A DNA stretch of 20,823 nt from DASWNP01 sp035537095 (lineage in GTDB: Bacteria > Acidobacteriota > Blastocatellia > Pyrinomonadales > Pyrinomonadaceae): contig DATLMV010000290.1 of assembly GCA_035537095.1 (NCBI GenBank), positions 1 to 20,823 on the forward strand, read 5' to 3'. Below are positions 7,177 through 15,456 of this stretch, piece after piece. The position numbers and the translations under genes are program-made. A model generated the notes under the pieces. That model searched no databases and was not told where the DNA came from. It saw only the letters and a list, made by a program, of their open reading frames with translations. Each line of letters starts with the position of its first letter. The stretch's first letter is position 1.

Positions 7177-7463
7177 TTACCCTCGTCAGGTTGGCATTCG
7201 CATTTGGGGTCGCGCGCAATCCATATCGTATAACTGACGACCCGCGAGCTTATGTTGCGATCACGTTGCGATGTTGTATTTTGGCGATAAAACGGCCTGT
7301 TTACGTGTGTTTCGCGTCGAAAACTGTGGGCGACGGTGTAAGATAAGGGAAGATGTTTTGGGGAGCCGCGACCGGATGTTGCGAGGAACGGCATTTGCCA
7401 TGATAAGCGGCGTCGGTTGAGTTTCATCTGCCGCGAACCAATCCCAGAAGGAGAATCTGAGAA

Positions 7464-8099
7464 ATGAATTTGAATAATAAAATTTTGCCGGTGGCTTTGG
7501 TGGCCGCATTGCTTGGCGGTTCGGCAGGGGCTTTTATGATGCGTCCCTCCAAGAACGCGGAGGCGACCGCCGACACCGCAGCGACGACCAAATCTCTAAC
7601 GACAGTCGCGCCCGCGCACGAGACGACGGCCAGCGACGCGACGCTCGGGGCCGACACCCTCGCGGCCAACAACACGCAGACCGCGCTTGACGACCGGAAC
7701 ATGAGCAGCGACGAGCGTGAAGCATATCGCGCCGGTTTCACCGACGGCGCACGCGCGCTGGCGAATGACGGAGTCCTTGCTTCGGCGAACGAGCGTAGCG
7801 TTTCGCGTTCGCGCAATACCGCGCCCGCGACCCGCGTCGTCTATCGCAACGCGACGCGCACGCGTGCCGCCAGAAGCAGCAACGCGGGCCGCGTCTATTA
7901 CGACTATGAGCAGCCGCGCAAGCGTTCGTTCTGGAGCAAGCACCGCGACAAACTGACGGTCGCGGGCGGTGCGGGCGGCGGCGCGCTCATCGGTGCGCTC
8001 ATCGGCGGCAAGAAGGGCGCGGCCATCGGCGCGCTGGCTGGCGGCGGCGGCTCGGCTCTCTACACGTACAAACTTCGCAAGCGCAACCGTCGCAACTAA
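7464..8099 (+). CDS. Glycine-zipper membrane-associated protein
   Basis: The 211-residue product begins with one hydrophobic segment (about 8-25, PVALVAALLGGSAGAF), an anchor or uncleaved signal. A polar T/A/D-rich region follows, then a short conserved-looking helix (SDEREAYRAGFTDGARAL) and an Arg-rich stretch. The C-terminal 40 residues are a glycine zipper (VAGGAGGGALIGALIGGKKGAAIGALAGG split by KK), a motif that packs helices in membrane or outer-membrane proteins. AGAAGGAG lies about 10 nt before the ATG. The general type is secure, the role unknown. It directly precedes the aspartic protease-like gene (gap of about 20 bp), so the two probably form an operon at the cell envelope. Confidence 0.75.
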   Translation: MNLNNKILPVALVAALLGGSAGAFMMRPSKNAEATADTAATTKSLTTVAPAHETTASDATLGADTLAANNTQTALDDRNMSSDEREAYRAGFTDGARALANDGVLASANERSVSRSRNTAPATRVVYRNATRTRAARSSNAGRVYYDYEQPRKRSFWSKHRDKLTVAGGAGGGALIGALIGGKKGAAIGALAGGGGSALYTYKLRKRNRRN

Positions 8100-8119
8100 G
8101 CGACATCTCTCAAGACGTG

Positions 8120-9157
8120 ATGAGAAGCAGACGCACAGGCTTCGTCTCCGGCGCGCTCGCCGTGTCGCTCATCATCATCTCGCACATCAACGGGGCAGCT
8201 TCACACACAGGTGAGGCTGCCCTTTTGCGTGCGCCAGAGTCGCCCGGCCAGAGCAGGCGCGGCGACAACGGCAACGCGGGCGTCGCCGCGCAAGGCGATC
8301 AAAGAGGCTCCGACGCAGGACGCGACGTGCGCGCGAGCGTGCCGCGCCCCGTCAGTTTCCGCGAAGTCGGCGGGCGCGGTCTGCTCGTCCGGGCATGGGT
8401 CAACGGCGAGGGGCCGTACAGTTTCGCCGTGGATACGGGCGCGGGCGCGACGATTCTCTCGCGCCGCGTCGCTGCGGAAGCGCGCGTCGGCGTGGACGGC
8501 GGGCGCGCTCTGGAAATTGGCGGCCTGAGCGGCGCGAGCGTCCGCACGGCGCGCAGGGCGCATCTGCGTTCTCTCGCCATCGGCGAGAGCGCGAACCTTT
8601 TGCCCGCGAACGGTCTGGCAATCGTCGCCGAAGGATTGCCTCCGGACGTTGACGGCATCCTCGACCCGACCGAAGCCTTCTCGCCGCTCGGCTACGTGAT
8701 AGACCTCCCGCGCGGCCAACTCCGCGCCTTCAATCCGCGACTCGAACCCCTGCGCCGCGACCAAGAGACGCCCGACGGCACGGTCGTCGCGTGGCTCACG
8801 GACAGCGAGAGCCGTCGCCCCTTCGTCATGCTCGCGGGCGGTCGTCGCGCTCTGCTCGACACGGGTTCGAGTTTCGGTCTGGCCGTCACGGAGAGTTCGG
8901 CGCGCGCCATTGGCATCAACACGGAAGGGCAGCGCGAGCGCGGCGGCGTGCGCGACATCGCGGGCGGCGAAGTGCGCGCGCGCCGTCTCCGACCGGCGAC
9001 CGTCTATGTCGGTTCGCTGGCGTTGCGCGGCGTGCCGACCGACCTGCTTTTCGGTGCGGAAGCGACTGCTCCCGTCCTCCTCGGGCGCGACGCCCTGCGA
9101 CCCTTCCAACTCACCTTCGACCCCCTCAATCGTCTCATCCGCATCAGAGCTTTATAA
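8120..9157 (+). CDS. Exported retropepsin-like aspartic protease with two DTG motifs
   Basis: The 345-residue protein starts with a basic N terminus and a hydrophobic stretch (about 8-26), a likely signal peptide. Two aspartic protease motifs occur in one chain: FAVDTGAGATILS (DTG at 105-107) and ALLDTGSSFGLAV (DTG at 247-249). Each is preceded by strand-like sequence, and the last third has a hydrophobic LLGRDAL segment typical of the family's closing motif. Two lobes in one polypeptide would form the active site without dimerisation, as in pepsin, though spacing and sequence are closer to bacterial retropepsin-like proteins. The ATG at 8120 is preferred over the overlapping GTG at 8117; no strong ribosome binding site is visible, which suggests translation coupled to the upstream gene. 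Target unknown. Confidence 0.82.
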   Translation: MRSRRTGFVSGALAVSLIIISHINGAASHTGEAALLRAPESPGQSRRGDNGNAGVAAQGDQRGSDAGRDVRASVPRPVSFREVGGRGLLVRAWVNGEGPYSFAVDTGAGATILSRRVAAEARVGVDGGRALEIGGLSGASVRTARRAHLRSLAIGESANLLPANGLAIVAEGLPPDVDGILDPTEAFSPLGYVIDLPRGQLRAFNPRLEPLRRDQETPDGTVVAWLTDSESRRPFVMLAGGRRALLDTGSSFGLAVTESSARAIGINTEGQRERGGVRDIAGGEVRARRLRPATVYVGSLALRGVPTDLLFGAEATAPVLLGRDALRPFQLTFDPLNRLIRIRAL

Positions 9158-9229
9158 ACTCACGCGCCGCCAGCCTCGAATCCCTCCGCCCTTTCGTTCA
9201 TTTTAGACAGTCCAGCGTCCGAAAGAACA

Positions 9230-9259
9230 TTGACACCCGCGCGCGGGCGCGAGTAACAT
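9230..9259 (+). promoter_or_regulatory. Predicted promoter of the MerR-family gene with palindromic spacer
   Basis: TTGACA (9230-9235) and TAACAT (9254-9259) are separated by 18 nt. The spacer contains a perfect 12-bp palindrome, CCCGCGCGCGGG (9236-9247). MerR-type activators bind dyads located in long (19-20 nt) spacers, so autoregulation is plausible but unproven; G+C-rich palindromes also arise easily in this genome. The leader to the ATG is about 110 nt. Confidence 0.6.
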
Positions 9260-9372
9260 GACGGCGGCATCATATCTGCTGCTGATTTAAGTGGCGCTCA
9301 TTCAGGAATCACTTTAACCAACAAAGGCGAGGTCGGTTCGAGCCGCTCCGAGGGCGCTCCCCGAAAACAGAC

Positions 9373-9978
9373 ATGAATCGAGCAGCCGTCTCCATCCCCG
9401 AAAAACTCTTCTTCAAGATCGGCGAAGTCTGCGACATCACGGGCGTACAGGCGCACGTCCTGCGCTACTGGGAATCGGAATTTCCCATGCTCGCCCCGCA
9501 GAAGAATCGCGCCGGACAGCGCACCTACCGCAAGCGCGACGTGGAGATGGTCTTGCGTATCAAGGAACTGCTCTACGAAGACCAGTACACCATCGCCGGG
9601 GCGAAGAAGAAGCTGGTCAGCGAACTGCGCGGCGCGAGCAAACTCAAAGTCGTCACGCCCGAGATGAGCAGCGCGCCGCCCGCCGTCGCCCCCGCGCCGC
9701 AGAGCATCCAGCCGCAGCCGCAGTCTCCGTCGAACACGACGAACGCCGCCGTCTCGCTCGCCGCGCCGCCCGTCGCGCGCGCCAGCTTCGACGAGCCGAC
9801 TGCATCATCATCTTCTTCGTCGTCTGCGTCGTCTCCGGTTTCTCCGGCGACTATCGAGCCGAAGATGCAGTTGACGGACGAGCGGCGTGCCGCCGTGCGT
9901 CGTCTGCAACAGGAGTTGCGCGAACTGCTCACGCTGCTCGACGCGGGCGACGCGCCGACCCGCGAGCGACGCAAATAG
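9373..9978 (+). CDS. MerR-family transcriptional regulator
   Basis: The 201-residue protein has an N-terminal winged-helix MerR domain (about 12-80): FFKIGEVCDITGVQAHVLRY holds the helix-turn-helix, followed by WESEF, the RTYRKRDVEMV wing and IKELLYEDQYTIAGAKKKL. A flexible region rich in A, P and S (about 96-160, including a run of serines) links to a short C-terminal helix (about 165-195, DERRAAVRRLQQELRELLTLLDAG), possibly for dimerisation. No cysteine-based metal site or drug-binding domain is visible, so the inducer is unknown. No ribosome binding site is seen close to the ATG. It precedes tRNA-Pro, an arrangement I associate with this small MerR type in several phyla, from memory only. 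Confidence 0.88.
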   Translation: MNRAAVSIPEKLFFKIGEVCDITGVQAHVLRYWESEFPMLAPQKNRAGQRTYRKRDVEMVLRIKELLYEDQYTIAGAKKKLVSELRGASKLKVVTPEMSSAPPAVAPAPQSIQPQPQSPSNTTNAAVSLAAPPVARASFDEPTASSSSSSSASSPVSPATIEPKMQLTDERRAAVRRLQQELRELLTLLDAGDAPTRERRK

Positions 9979-10039
9979 GCTTCTCCGGCGCGGGGGATTT
10001 TCGCTGAAGTCCGACGTTCCCCGAACGCCTTCGCCCTAT

Positions 10040-10068
10040 TTGACAAAATAAATTTCCAGACATACTTT
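10040..10068 (+). promoter_or_regulatory. Promoter of tRNA-Pro
   Basis: TTGACA (10040-10045) and TACTTT (10063-10068) are separated by exactly 17 nt of A+T-rich sequence. The tRNA begins 15 nt after the -10 element. Position and near-consensus boxes make this the best-supported promoter in the window. Confidence 0.8.
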
Positions 10069-10082
10069 ACAGGTGCAGTCGG

Positions 10083-10156
10083 CGGGATGTGGCGCAGCCT
10101 GGTAGCGCGCACCCTTGGGGTGGGTGAGGCCGCTGGTTCGAATCCAGTCATCCCGA
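10083..10156 (+). tRNA. tRNA-Pro (anticodon GGG)
   Basis: A complete 74-nt cloverleaf can be folded by eye. The acceptor stem CGGGATG pairs with CATCCCG (10149-10155), the D arm is GCGC/GCGC, and the anticodon stem CACCC/GGGTG encloses the loop TTGGGGT with anticodon GGG. The variable loop is AGGCC and the T arm GCTGG/CCAGT holds TTCGAAT. The discriminator base is A at 10156. The CCA end is not encoded. A consensus promoter lies upstream and a strong hairpin terminator downstream, so it is an independent transcription unit. Confidence 0.97.
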
Positions 10157-10161
10157 TAAAG

Positions 10162-10210
10162 AAGCGGAAACGGCGTCGGAGAGATTTCTCCGACGCCATT
10201 TCCGCTTTTA
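10162..10210 (+). terminator. Strong intrinsic terminator after tRNA-Pro
   Basis: The stem pairs AAGCGGAAA (10162-10170) and GGCGTCGGAGA (10172-10182) with TCTCCGACGCC (10187-10197) and TTTCCGCTT (10199-10207). It has one C/A mismatch, a GATT loop and a short T-run at the end. This is 20 base pairs in total. It begins 6 nt after the tRNA. Confidence 0.85.
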
Positions 10211-10321
10211 TCGCTTCACTTTTCGGGCCGACGGAAAATGACTGTTTACAGCCTTCCGCGCCCTTGTCGTTCGACAAGAATCAAGTGCCCGACCCGCAAC
10301 GAACGCCGCTCGTCCGCAGTT

Positions 10322-11074
10322 TCAGAACTGCCTGACGGCTTTTTGGCTCTTGGTCTTGTCGTTGAGAGCGGGGCCGCCGCCGCCCGCGAGTTTTTCGGAG
10401 AAGCCTCCGGCGAAGGTGAGCACGCACATCGTCCCCATCTGCGAATGGTCGCCGCAGGAGACGCCCGCCACCTTGTATTCGCGGCTGAAGATGCGCTCGC
10501 GGTGGCCGCGATTGGGCACGCCGTCGTCTATCAAAAGCGTGATGAGGCGTTCGCGCGCGGTGTCTTTGCCGTAGGAGAGATTTTCGCCGATGGCCGTCTC
10601 CCAAGAGCCGTAGCGCGCGACCCTCTGCTCGCAGAGGCTCCCGTCCCGACCCTTATGGCCCGTTTCACCCGTCGGCCCCTGACTCTTGACGTGCTCCAAC
10701 GCGCCCAAGCACATCCCCTTCGAGACGCTGTAGGGCGGCAGCGGCGGCGCGGCACGCAGGAATCGGATGGCCTCTTCGAGAGCCGCCAAACCCTCCTCCG
10801 TGACGAGCGCCGCGTGGCCGGGCGGTTGATATGTATTGCCTTTGAAGTGGGGGCGCAACTTCTCAAGATGCGCGGCGTATTCGGCGGGGCGCGCGCGCGC
10901 CAGATTCATCTCCTGAAAAATCTCACGCTCAAACGGAGACAGGTAATTGTCGCTGACGAGTGCGGTTTTGGTCTGCGCTTGTGCGGAGAAGAGAAACGCG
11001 GTTGAGATGACGACGAGCAGGACGACGAGCGGGCGCGGCGCGGTAAACCGAAAACTGCGGGGGCAGCTTTTCAT
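10322..11074 (-). CDS. Exported CAP-domain (SCP/PR-1-like) protein
   Basis: The 250-residue protein has a signal peptide (basic start, hydrophobic about 15-31, likely cleavage after AQA at 33). The CAP domain follows: an FEREIFQEMNLARARPAEYA helix (48-67), H140 in a TGHKGRDG segment, GENLSYG (163-169) with E164, and NRGHRERIF (188-196) with H191, near the usual metal/tetrad residues. Four cysteines (C122, C148, C207, C217) could form disulfides outside the cytoplasm. Bacterial CAP proteins are extracellular or periplasmic; their biochemical role is usually unknown. The start ATG at 11074 has AAAGGA about 9 nt upstream on the minus strand. The gene stands alone, converging on tRNA-Pro. Confidence 0.9.
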   Translation of the reverse strand: MKSCPRSFRFTAPRPLVVLLVVISTAFLFSAQAQTKTALVSDNYLSPFEREIFQEMNLARARPAEYAAHLEKLRPHFKGNTYQPPGHAALVTEEGLAALEEAIRFLRAAPPLPPYSVSKGMCLGALEHVKSQGPTGETGHKGRDGSLCEQRVARYGSWETAIGENLSYGKDTARERLITLLIDDGVPNRGHRERIFSREYKVAGVSCGDHSQMGTMCVLTFAGGFSEKLAGGGGPALNDKTKSQKAVRQF

Positions 11075-11369
11075 GGGGGGAATCCTTTCCGGAAACAGGG
11101 GTTGCAGTCGTAAACGAAAACGTCGAGAACTGGGGTTGTCAGTCGAAACTGAAACGTCGGGGACTCAAGACTCGTAACAGCGCGAGACTTTTATTACAAA
11201 TCAACTTACAAGTCAAACAAACTATTAACTCCGCGCGCCGACAAAAATTTAACTTCACACGCCGAATGAAAATACACGTCGCGCTCACACGTCGAGCGCG
11301 TGCGCGACGGCGTTCGGCGTCGTCGAGTGCCGGAGCCCGACGCGGGAAACGTCTCCGGCGTGATTGGTT
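11075..11369. other. Intergenic region between CAP gene and OsmC-family gene
   Basis: About 295 bp without a credible gene. It holds a 34-nt direct repeat pair at 11098-11165, an A+T-rich stretch (about 11185-11260) that probably carries the CAP gene promoter (for example TTGACT on the minus strand at 11216-11211), and then G+C-rich sequence up to the OsmC stop codon. Confidence 0.5.
11098..11165. repeat. Imperfect 34-nt tandem duplication
   Basis: Copies at 11098-11131 and 11132-11165 both begin GGGGTTG and share the AGTCG and AAACGTCG blocks in the same order, with small substitutions and shifts. They lie in the leader of the minus-strand CAP gene. Confidence 0.55.
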
Positions 11370-11795
11370 TCAAGATTTCGGTTCGACGACGACGATCTCG
11401 GAGATGAGAGTTTTATGCACGGGGCACTTGTGCGCGATCTCTTGGAGGCGCGCTTGCTGCCCGGCGTCGAGGTCGCCTTCGAGGCGCACGCGGCGTTCGA
11501 TGCGATGGACGAAACCGTCCTCGGCGTTCTCGCATTCCGCGCAGTCTTTGGCGTGGATGCGTTGCAGGCGCAGTTCGACTGTGACGCGCTCAAGCGGCCA
11601 ACCCTTGCGACGCGCGTAGAGCGTGACCGTCATCGAGATGCAACTGCCGAGCGCGGCCAGCAGCAGCGTGTAGGGGTCTGGCCCCGCGCCGTCGCCGCCG
11701 AGCGTCTCGGGTTCGTCGGTGATAAATCTGCCCGCGTCGCCGTAGCGCACCTCGTTCTGCAAATTGCTCAGGGAAGTGACCGTCACATCGCTCAT
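11370..11795 (-). CDS. OsmC/Ohr-family protein
   Basis: The 141-residue protein has the OsmC fold signatures: GGDGAGPDPYTLLLAALGSCISMTV in two parts (33-57) with the first redox cysteine C52, and HKCPVHKTL (122-130) with the second, C124. The two-cysteine pair in this family reduces organic hydroperoxides using thiol donors. It is nearer to the general OsmC/YhfA-like group than to canonical Ohr, so peroxidase activity is likely but not certain. An extra CAEC pair (85-88) is present. On the minus strand GGAGG precedes the ATG at 11795 by a normal distance. It diverges from sucC. Confidence 0.88.
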   Translation of the reverse strand: MSDVTVTSLSNLQNEVRYGDAGRFITDEPETLGGDGAGPDPYTLLLAALGSCISMTVTLYARRKGWPLERVTVELRLQRIHAKDCAECENAEDGFVHRIERRVRLEGDLDAGQQARLQEIAHKCPVHKTLISEIVVVEPKS

Positions 11796-11870
11796 CAGAT
11801 TCGCCTCCTGCCGTCAACCCGCGAAAAGGTCGGGCCATCAAGATAGGACAAAACTTAGAAAAGAGAAAAG

Positions 11871-11955
11871 TAAATCGTCATTAGTAAATCGTGAATCGTC
11901 AATCGTGAATAGAAAGAACAGTTTTATCTATTCACGATTGACGATTCACGATTTA
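11871..11955. repeat. AATCGTG heptamer palindrome with perfect 28-nt arms
   Basis: The left arm (11885-11912) and right arm (11928-11955) are perfect reverse complements over all 28 nt, built of 7-mers AATCGTG and AATCGTC. The loop is 15 nt (11913-11927). A further 14-nt extension (about 11871-11884) repeats the left arm's start. It lies between the divergent OsmC and sucC genes. The left arm is identical to that at 18341-18368. Confidence 0.92.
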
Positions 11956-12067
11956 CCAGTTCTGGCTTTTTACTTTTCAGTTTCCTTAATCTACACTCGA
12001 CGGCGTTCCAATCGAGAAAATTTGTTGAGCGATTGTCTGCCGGAGACTATCGCGCGAGGACTGTGCG

Positions 12068-13228
<1,161 letters not shown>

Positions 13229-13236
13229 AGAAGCCG

Positions 13237-13440
13237 CGCGGCGAAGATACGACGCTGAAAGGAAGCGGCGCGGAGAAGAAGATACGACGACGGCAAGACG
13301 CGAAGGCAAGGACGCGGCGGCGAGATGCTGCGAGACGGGGGAGACGCGTTGAGAGAAGATTTGACGAGAGAAGATGTTGTGGCGGCTGACGGCGCGGCTC
13401 AGGACGACGCGTCGCCGCATCCTTCTGTCGCCGCGTCACG
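13237..13440. repeat. Probable G+C-rich heptamer-type repeat region
   Basis: The block AGATACGACG occurs at 13245-13254 and 13280-13289, 35 bp apart (five 7-mers). GCGGCGA-like units recur, and the stretch near 13312-13335 is partly complementary to 13408-13437. The region spans the sucC 3' flank and the apparent N terminus of the MauE-like gene. It is a degenerate relative of the clear heptamer palindromes at best. Confidence 0.4.
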
Positions 13441-13903
13441 CCCCCGGCGCGTCGGCGCGCGGCTGCTGAAGGCGCTCGTCCTCGTCAGTCGCTTCGGTTT
13501 GGCGGCGATGTTTCTGCTGGCGGCGGGCGCGAAGCTCTACACGTTGAGCGATTTCGCCGCCAACATGTCGAACCTCGTCCCCGCGCGTTGGGTCTGGCCG
13601 GTGACGCTCTCGGTCATCGCTCTGGAACTATTGGCGGCGGTGCTGCTCATTGTGCCGCGCACGGTGCGCGCGGGCGCGCTTTTGTCGGCGGCGTTGCTCG
13701 TCGGCTTCGCCGGATATGCGCTCCATTACGTCTACGTGCAGCACGGCGAACCGTTGGAGTGCGGCTGCTTCGGCGGGCTGATTGCGAGCCAACTCGGCGT
13801 CTCGACCGCGCTCCGCAATCTGGCGCTGCTCATCCCCGCCGCGCTCGTCTTCTTCGCCTACCGCGCCCGTCGAAGCGGCGCGCTCAAGCATTCAGCGAAT
13901 TAG
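13325..13903 (+). CDS. MauE/DoxX-like membrane protein
   Basis: The predicted product is up to 192 residues. From residue about 45 it has four hydrophobic helices (about 47-68, 92-110, 116-137, 164-180) and, between the third and fourth, LECGCFGG with a CxC pair (C146, C148). This is the typical layout of MauE-like/DoxX-type proteins, which support disulfide or redox chemistry at the membrane. Residues 1-42 are polar, lie over the degenerate repeat and lack similarity to the family. The true start may therefore be one of the downstream codons TTG 13349, TTG 13361 or GTG 13379, and no strong ribosome binding site decides it. It lies between sucC and the RNase gene on the same strand. Confidence 0.78.
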   Translation: MLRDGGDALREDLTREDVVAADGAAQDDASPHPSVAASRPRRVGARLLKALVLVSRFGLAAMFLLAAGAKLYTLSDFAANMSNLVPARWVWPVTLSVIALELLAAVLLIVPRTVRAGALLSAALLVGFAGYALHYVYVQHGEPLECGCFGGLIASQLGVSTALRNLALLIPAALVFFAYRARRSGALKHSAN

Positions 13904-13948
13904 TCATCCATCTCATTCGCGGCGAGTGAGTCATCCAAAGGAGAACGC

Positions 13949-15355
13949 ATGGCGACATTGAGTTTCTGGGGCGGCGTCGGCACGGTCACGGGGTCGAAGT
14001 ATCTGATTGAATCCAACGGCAGCAAAGTGCTCGTTGATTGCGGTCTCTTTCAGGGCTACAGGGAACTGCGCGAGCGCAACTGGGAGACGCCGCCCTTCGA
14101 GCCGCGCGAGTTGGACGCCGTCATCATCACGCACGCGCACATTGACCACACGGGCTACCTGCCGCGCCTCGTCGCGCTCGGTTTCAACAAGCCCGTCTAT
14201 TGCTCGCGCGGCACAGCCGAACTGCTCAAACTCATGCTCCCCGACTCCGCGCGTCTGCAAGAGGAGGAGGCCGACTACCGCAACCGTCACAAGTTGACCA
14301 GACACACGCCCGCCCTCCCGCTCTACACCGAAGAGGACGCGCGCGAAACCATCAAACTCATCAAGCCCTGCGCGAACGACGGCCAGCCCGTCGCGGTGGC
14401 GAAAGGCATCGAGGCGGCGTTTCTCATCGCCGGACACATCCTCGGCTCAAGCCTCGTGCACGTCGAAATCAAGGGCGCGGGCGACGACGGGAGCGGTCGC
14501 ACCGTCCTCTTCTCCGGCGACCTCGGACATTACGACCAGCCGATTATCCGCGACCCGGTCGCGCCGCCCCGTTGCGACTACATGCTCGTCGAATCAACCT
14601 ACGGCGACCGCCTACACGACGCCGCCGACCCGAAGGACGAACTCGCGCGCATCATCAACGAAGCGGTCGAGCGCGGCGGCCCGCTCCTGATTCCCGCCTT
14701 CGCCATCGGTCGCACGCAGGAGTTGATCTATCACATCCGCGAACTGGAAGACGCCAAACGGATTCCCGTCCTGCCCGTGCGCGTTGATTCGCCGATGGCC
14801 GCGTCGGCCACGCAAATCTACAGCCACCGCCGAGAGGAACACGACGAAGGCTATGCGAGCGTCCTCGCCGAGAATCGCCACCCGCTCAAGACGCGCTCGA
14901 TGGTCACGGCCTCTTCGCGCGAAGAGTCCAAACGTCTCAACGACGAGCGCGGCACGCGAATCATCATCAGCGCGTCGGGGATGATGACGGGCGGGCGCGT
15001 CATGCATCACGCCGTCCGCATCCTGCCCGATGAGCGTGCGACCATCCTCTTCGTCGGCTATCAGGCGGGCGGCACGACCGGACGGCGCATCCTCGACGGC
15101 GAGCGGGAAGTCAAAGTTATGAAACAGTTCGTGCCCGTGCGCTGCCGCGTCGAACGCATCGGCGGCCTCTCGGCCCACGCCGACTGGCGCGAAGTCCTGC
15201 GCTGGCTCGAACCCCTCAAAGACACCCCGCCCCGCCGCGCCTTCACCACCCACGGCGAACCCGAAGCCGCCGCCGCCATGGCCGCACACATCCACGAAGC
15301 CTACGGCTGGCGCGTTGACGCCCCGCAATACGGCGAGCATGTGGAACTTGAATGA
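13949..15355 (+). CDS. Metallo-beta-lactamase/beta-CASP RNase (CPSF-like)
   Basis: The 468-residue protein begins with a metallo-beta-lactamase fold: THAHIDHTG (61-69) is the HxHxDH zinc motif, with later AGHILGSS and FSGDLGHYD motifs. The beta-CASP insert follows (STYGDR, PAFAIGRTQEL, SASGMMTGGR), then a C-terminal GLSAHADW segment and the final THGE histidine. This combination defines the RNA-processing exo/endonuclease group related to CPSF-73 and bacterial YsiC-like proteins. Two zinc ions would catalyse RNA cleavage in the cytoplasm. AAAGGAGA lies about 8 nt before the ATG. A likely terminator follows at 15389-15424. Confidence 0.92.
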   Translation: MATLSFWGGVGTVTGSKYLIESNGSKVLVDCGLFQGYRELRERNWETPPFEPRELDAVIITHAHIDHTGYLPRLVALGFNKPVYCSRGTAELLKLMLPDSARLQEEEADYRNRHKLTRHTPALPLYTEEDARETIKLIKPCANDGQPVAVAKGIEAAFLIAGHILGSSLVHVEIKGAGDDGSGRTVLFSGDLGHYDQPIIRDPVAPPRCDYMLVESTYGDRLHDAADPKDELARIINEAVERGGPLLIPAFAIGRTQELIYHIRELEDAKRIPVLPVRVDSPMAASATQIYSHRREEHDEGYASVLAENRHPLKTRSMVTASSREESKRLNDERGTRIIISASGMMTGGRVMHHAVRILPDERATILFVGYQAGGTTGRRILDGEREVKVMKQFVPVRCRVERIGGLSAHADWREVLRWLEPLKDTPPRRAFTTHGEPEAAAAMAAHIHEAYGWRVDAPQYGEHVELE

Positions 15356-15371
15356 AGCGTTTAAGAACGCT
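15356..15371. repeat. Short hairpin just after the RNase gene
   Basis: AGCGTT (15356-15361) and AACGCT (15366-15371) are perfect complements around a TAAG loop. The hairpin directly follows the TGA stop and has no T-run. Confidence 0.45.
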
Positions 15372-15388
15372 ACATCAGCACATGACAA

Positions 15389-15424
15389 CGGCTCAACGCC
15401 ATCCTAAAATCGAGCCGCTTTTTT
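15389..15424 (+). terminator. Candidate intrinsic terminator
   Basis: CGGCTC (15389-15394) pairs with GAGCCG (15412-15417), which is followed by C and six T residues (15418-15424). The stem is short and the loop long (17 nt). Its position after the RNase gene and before the AT-rich gene supports the call. Confidence 0.6.
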
Positions 15425-15456
15425 CAAGTTTTCAAAACAGAGCATAGCGCAGGGTT

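Larger units (their letters stand above)
7045..7463. other. Intergenic region between divergent genes
   Basis: These 419 bp separate the minus-strand aminotransferase gene from the plus-strand glycine-zipper gene. They hold the aminotransferase ribosome binding site and TATAAT promoter, the heptamer palindrome at 7101-7176, and then about 260 bp with no gene. A weak plus-strand promoter candidate is TTGCGA (7255-7260), 16 nt, TATTTT (7277-7282). The ribosome binding site AGAAGGAG for the downstream gene is near 7446-7453. Confidence 0.55.

Noticed and set aside
7255..7282. Promoter for the glycine-zipper gene
   Set aside because: TTGCGA and TATTTT with a 16-nt spacer are weak matches nearly 200 nt from the start codon, and alternatives such as TAAGAT near 7341 are equally plausible, so it was not listed as a feature of its own.
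9573..10277. Long minus-strand open frame covering tRNA-Pro and the MerR gene
   Set aside because: It is antisense to a well-supported regulator and a tRNA. Its GFEPAASPTP-like stretch is the known artefact of translating the reverse strand of a tRNA gene.
11885..11955. Insertion-sequence terminal repeats
   Set aside because: Only 15 nt separate the arms, so no transposase could be encoded between them, and no target duplication is visible.
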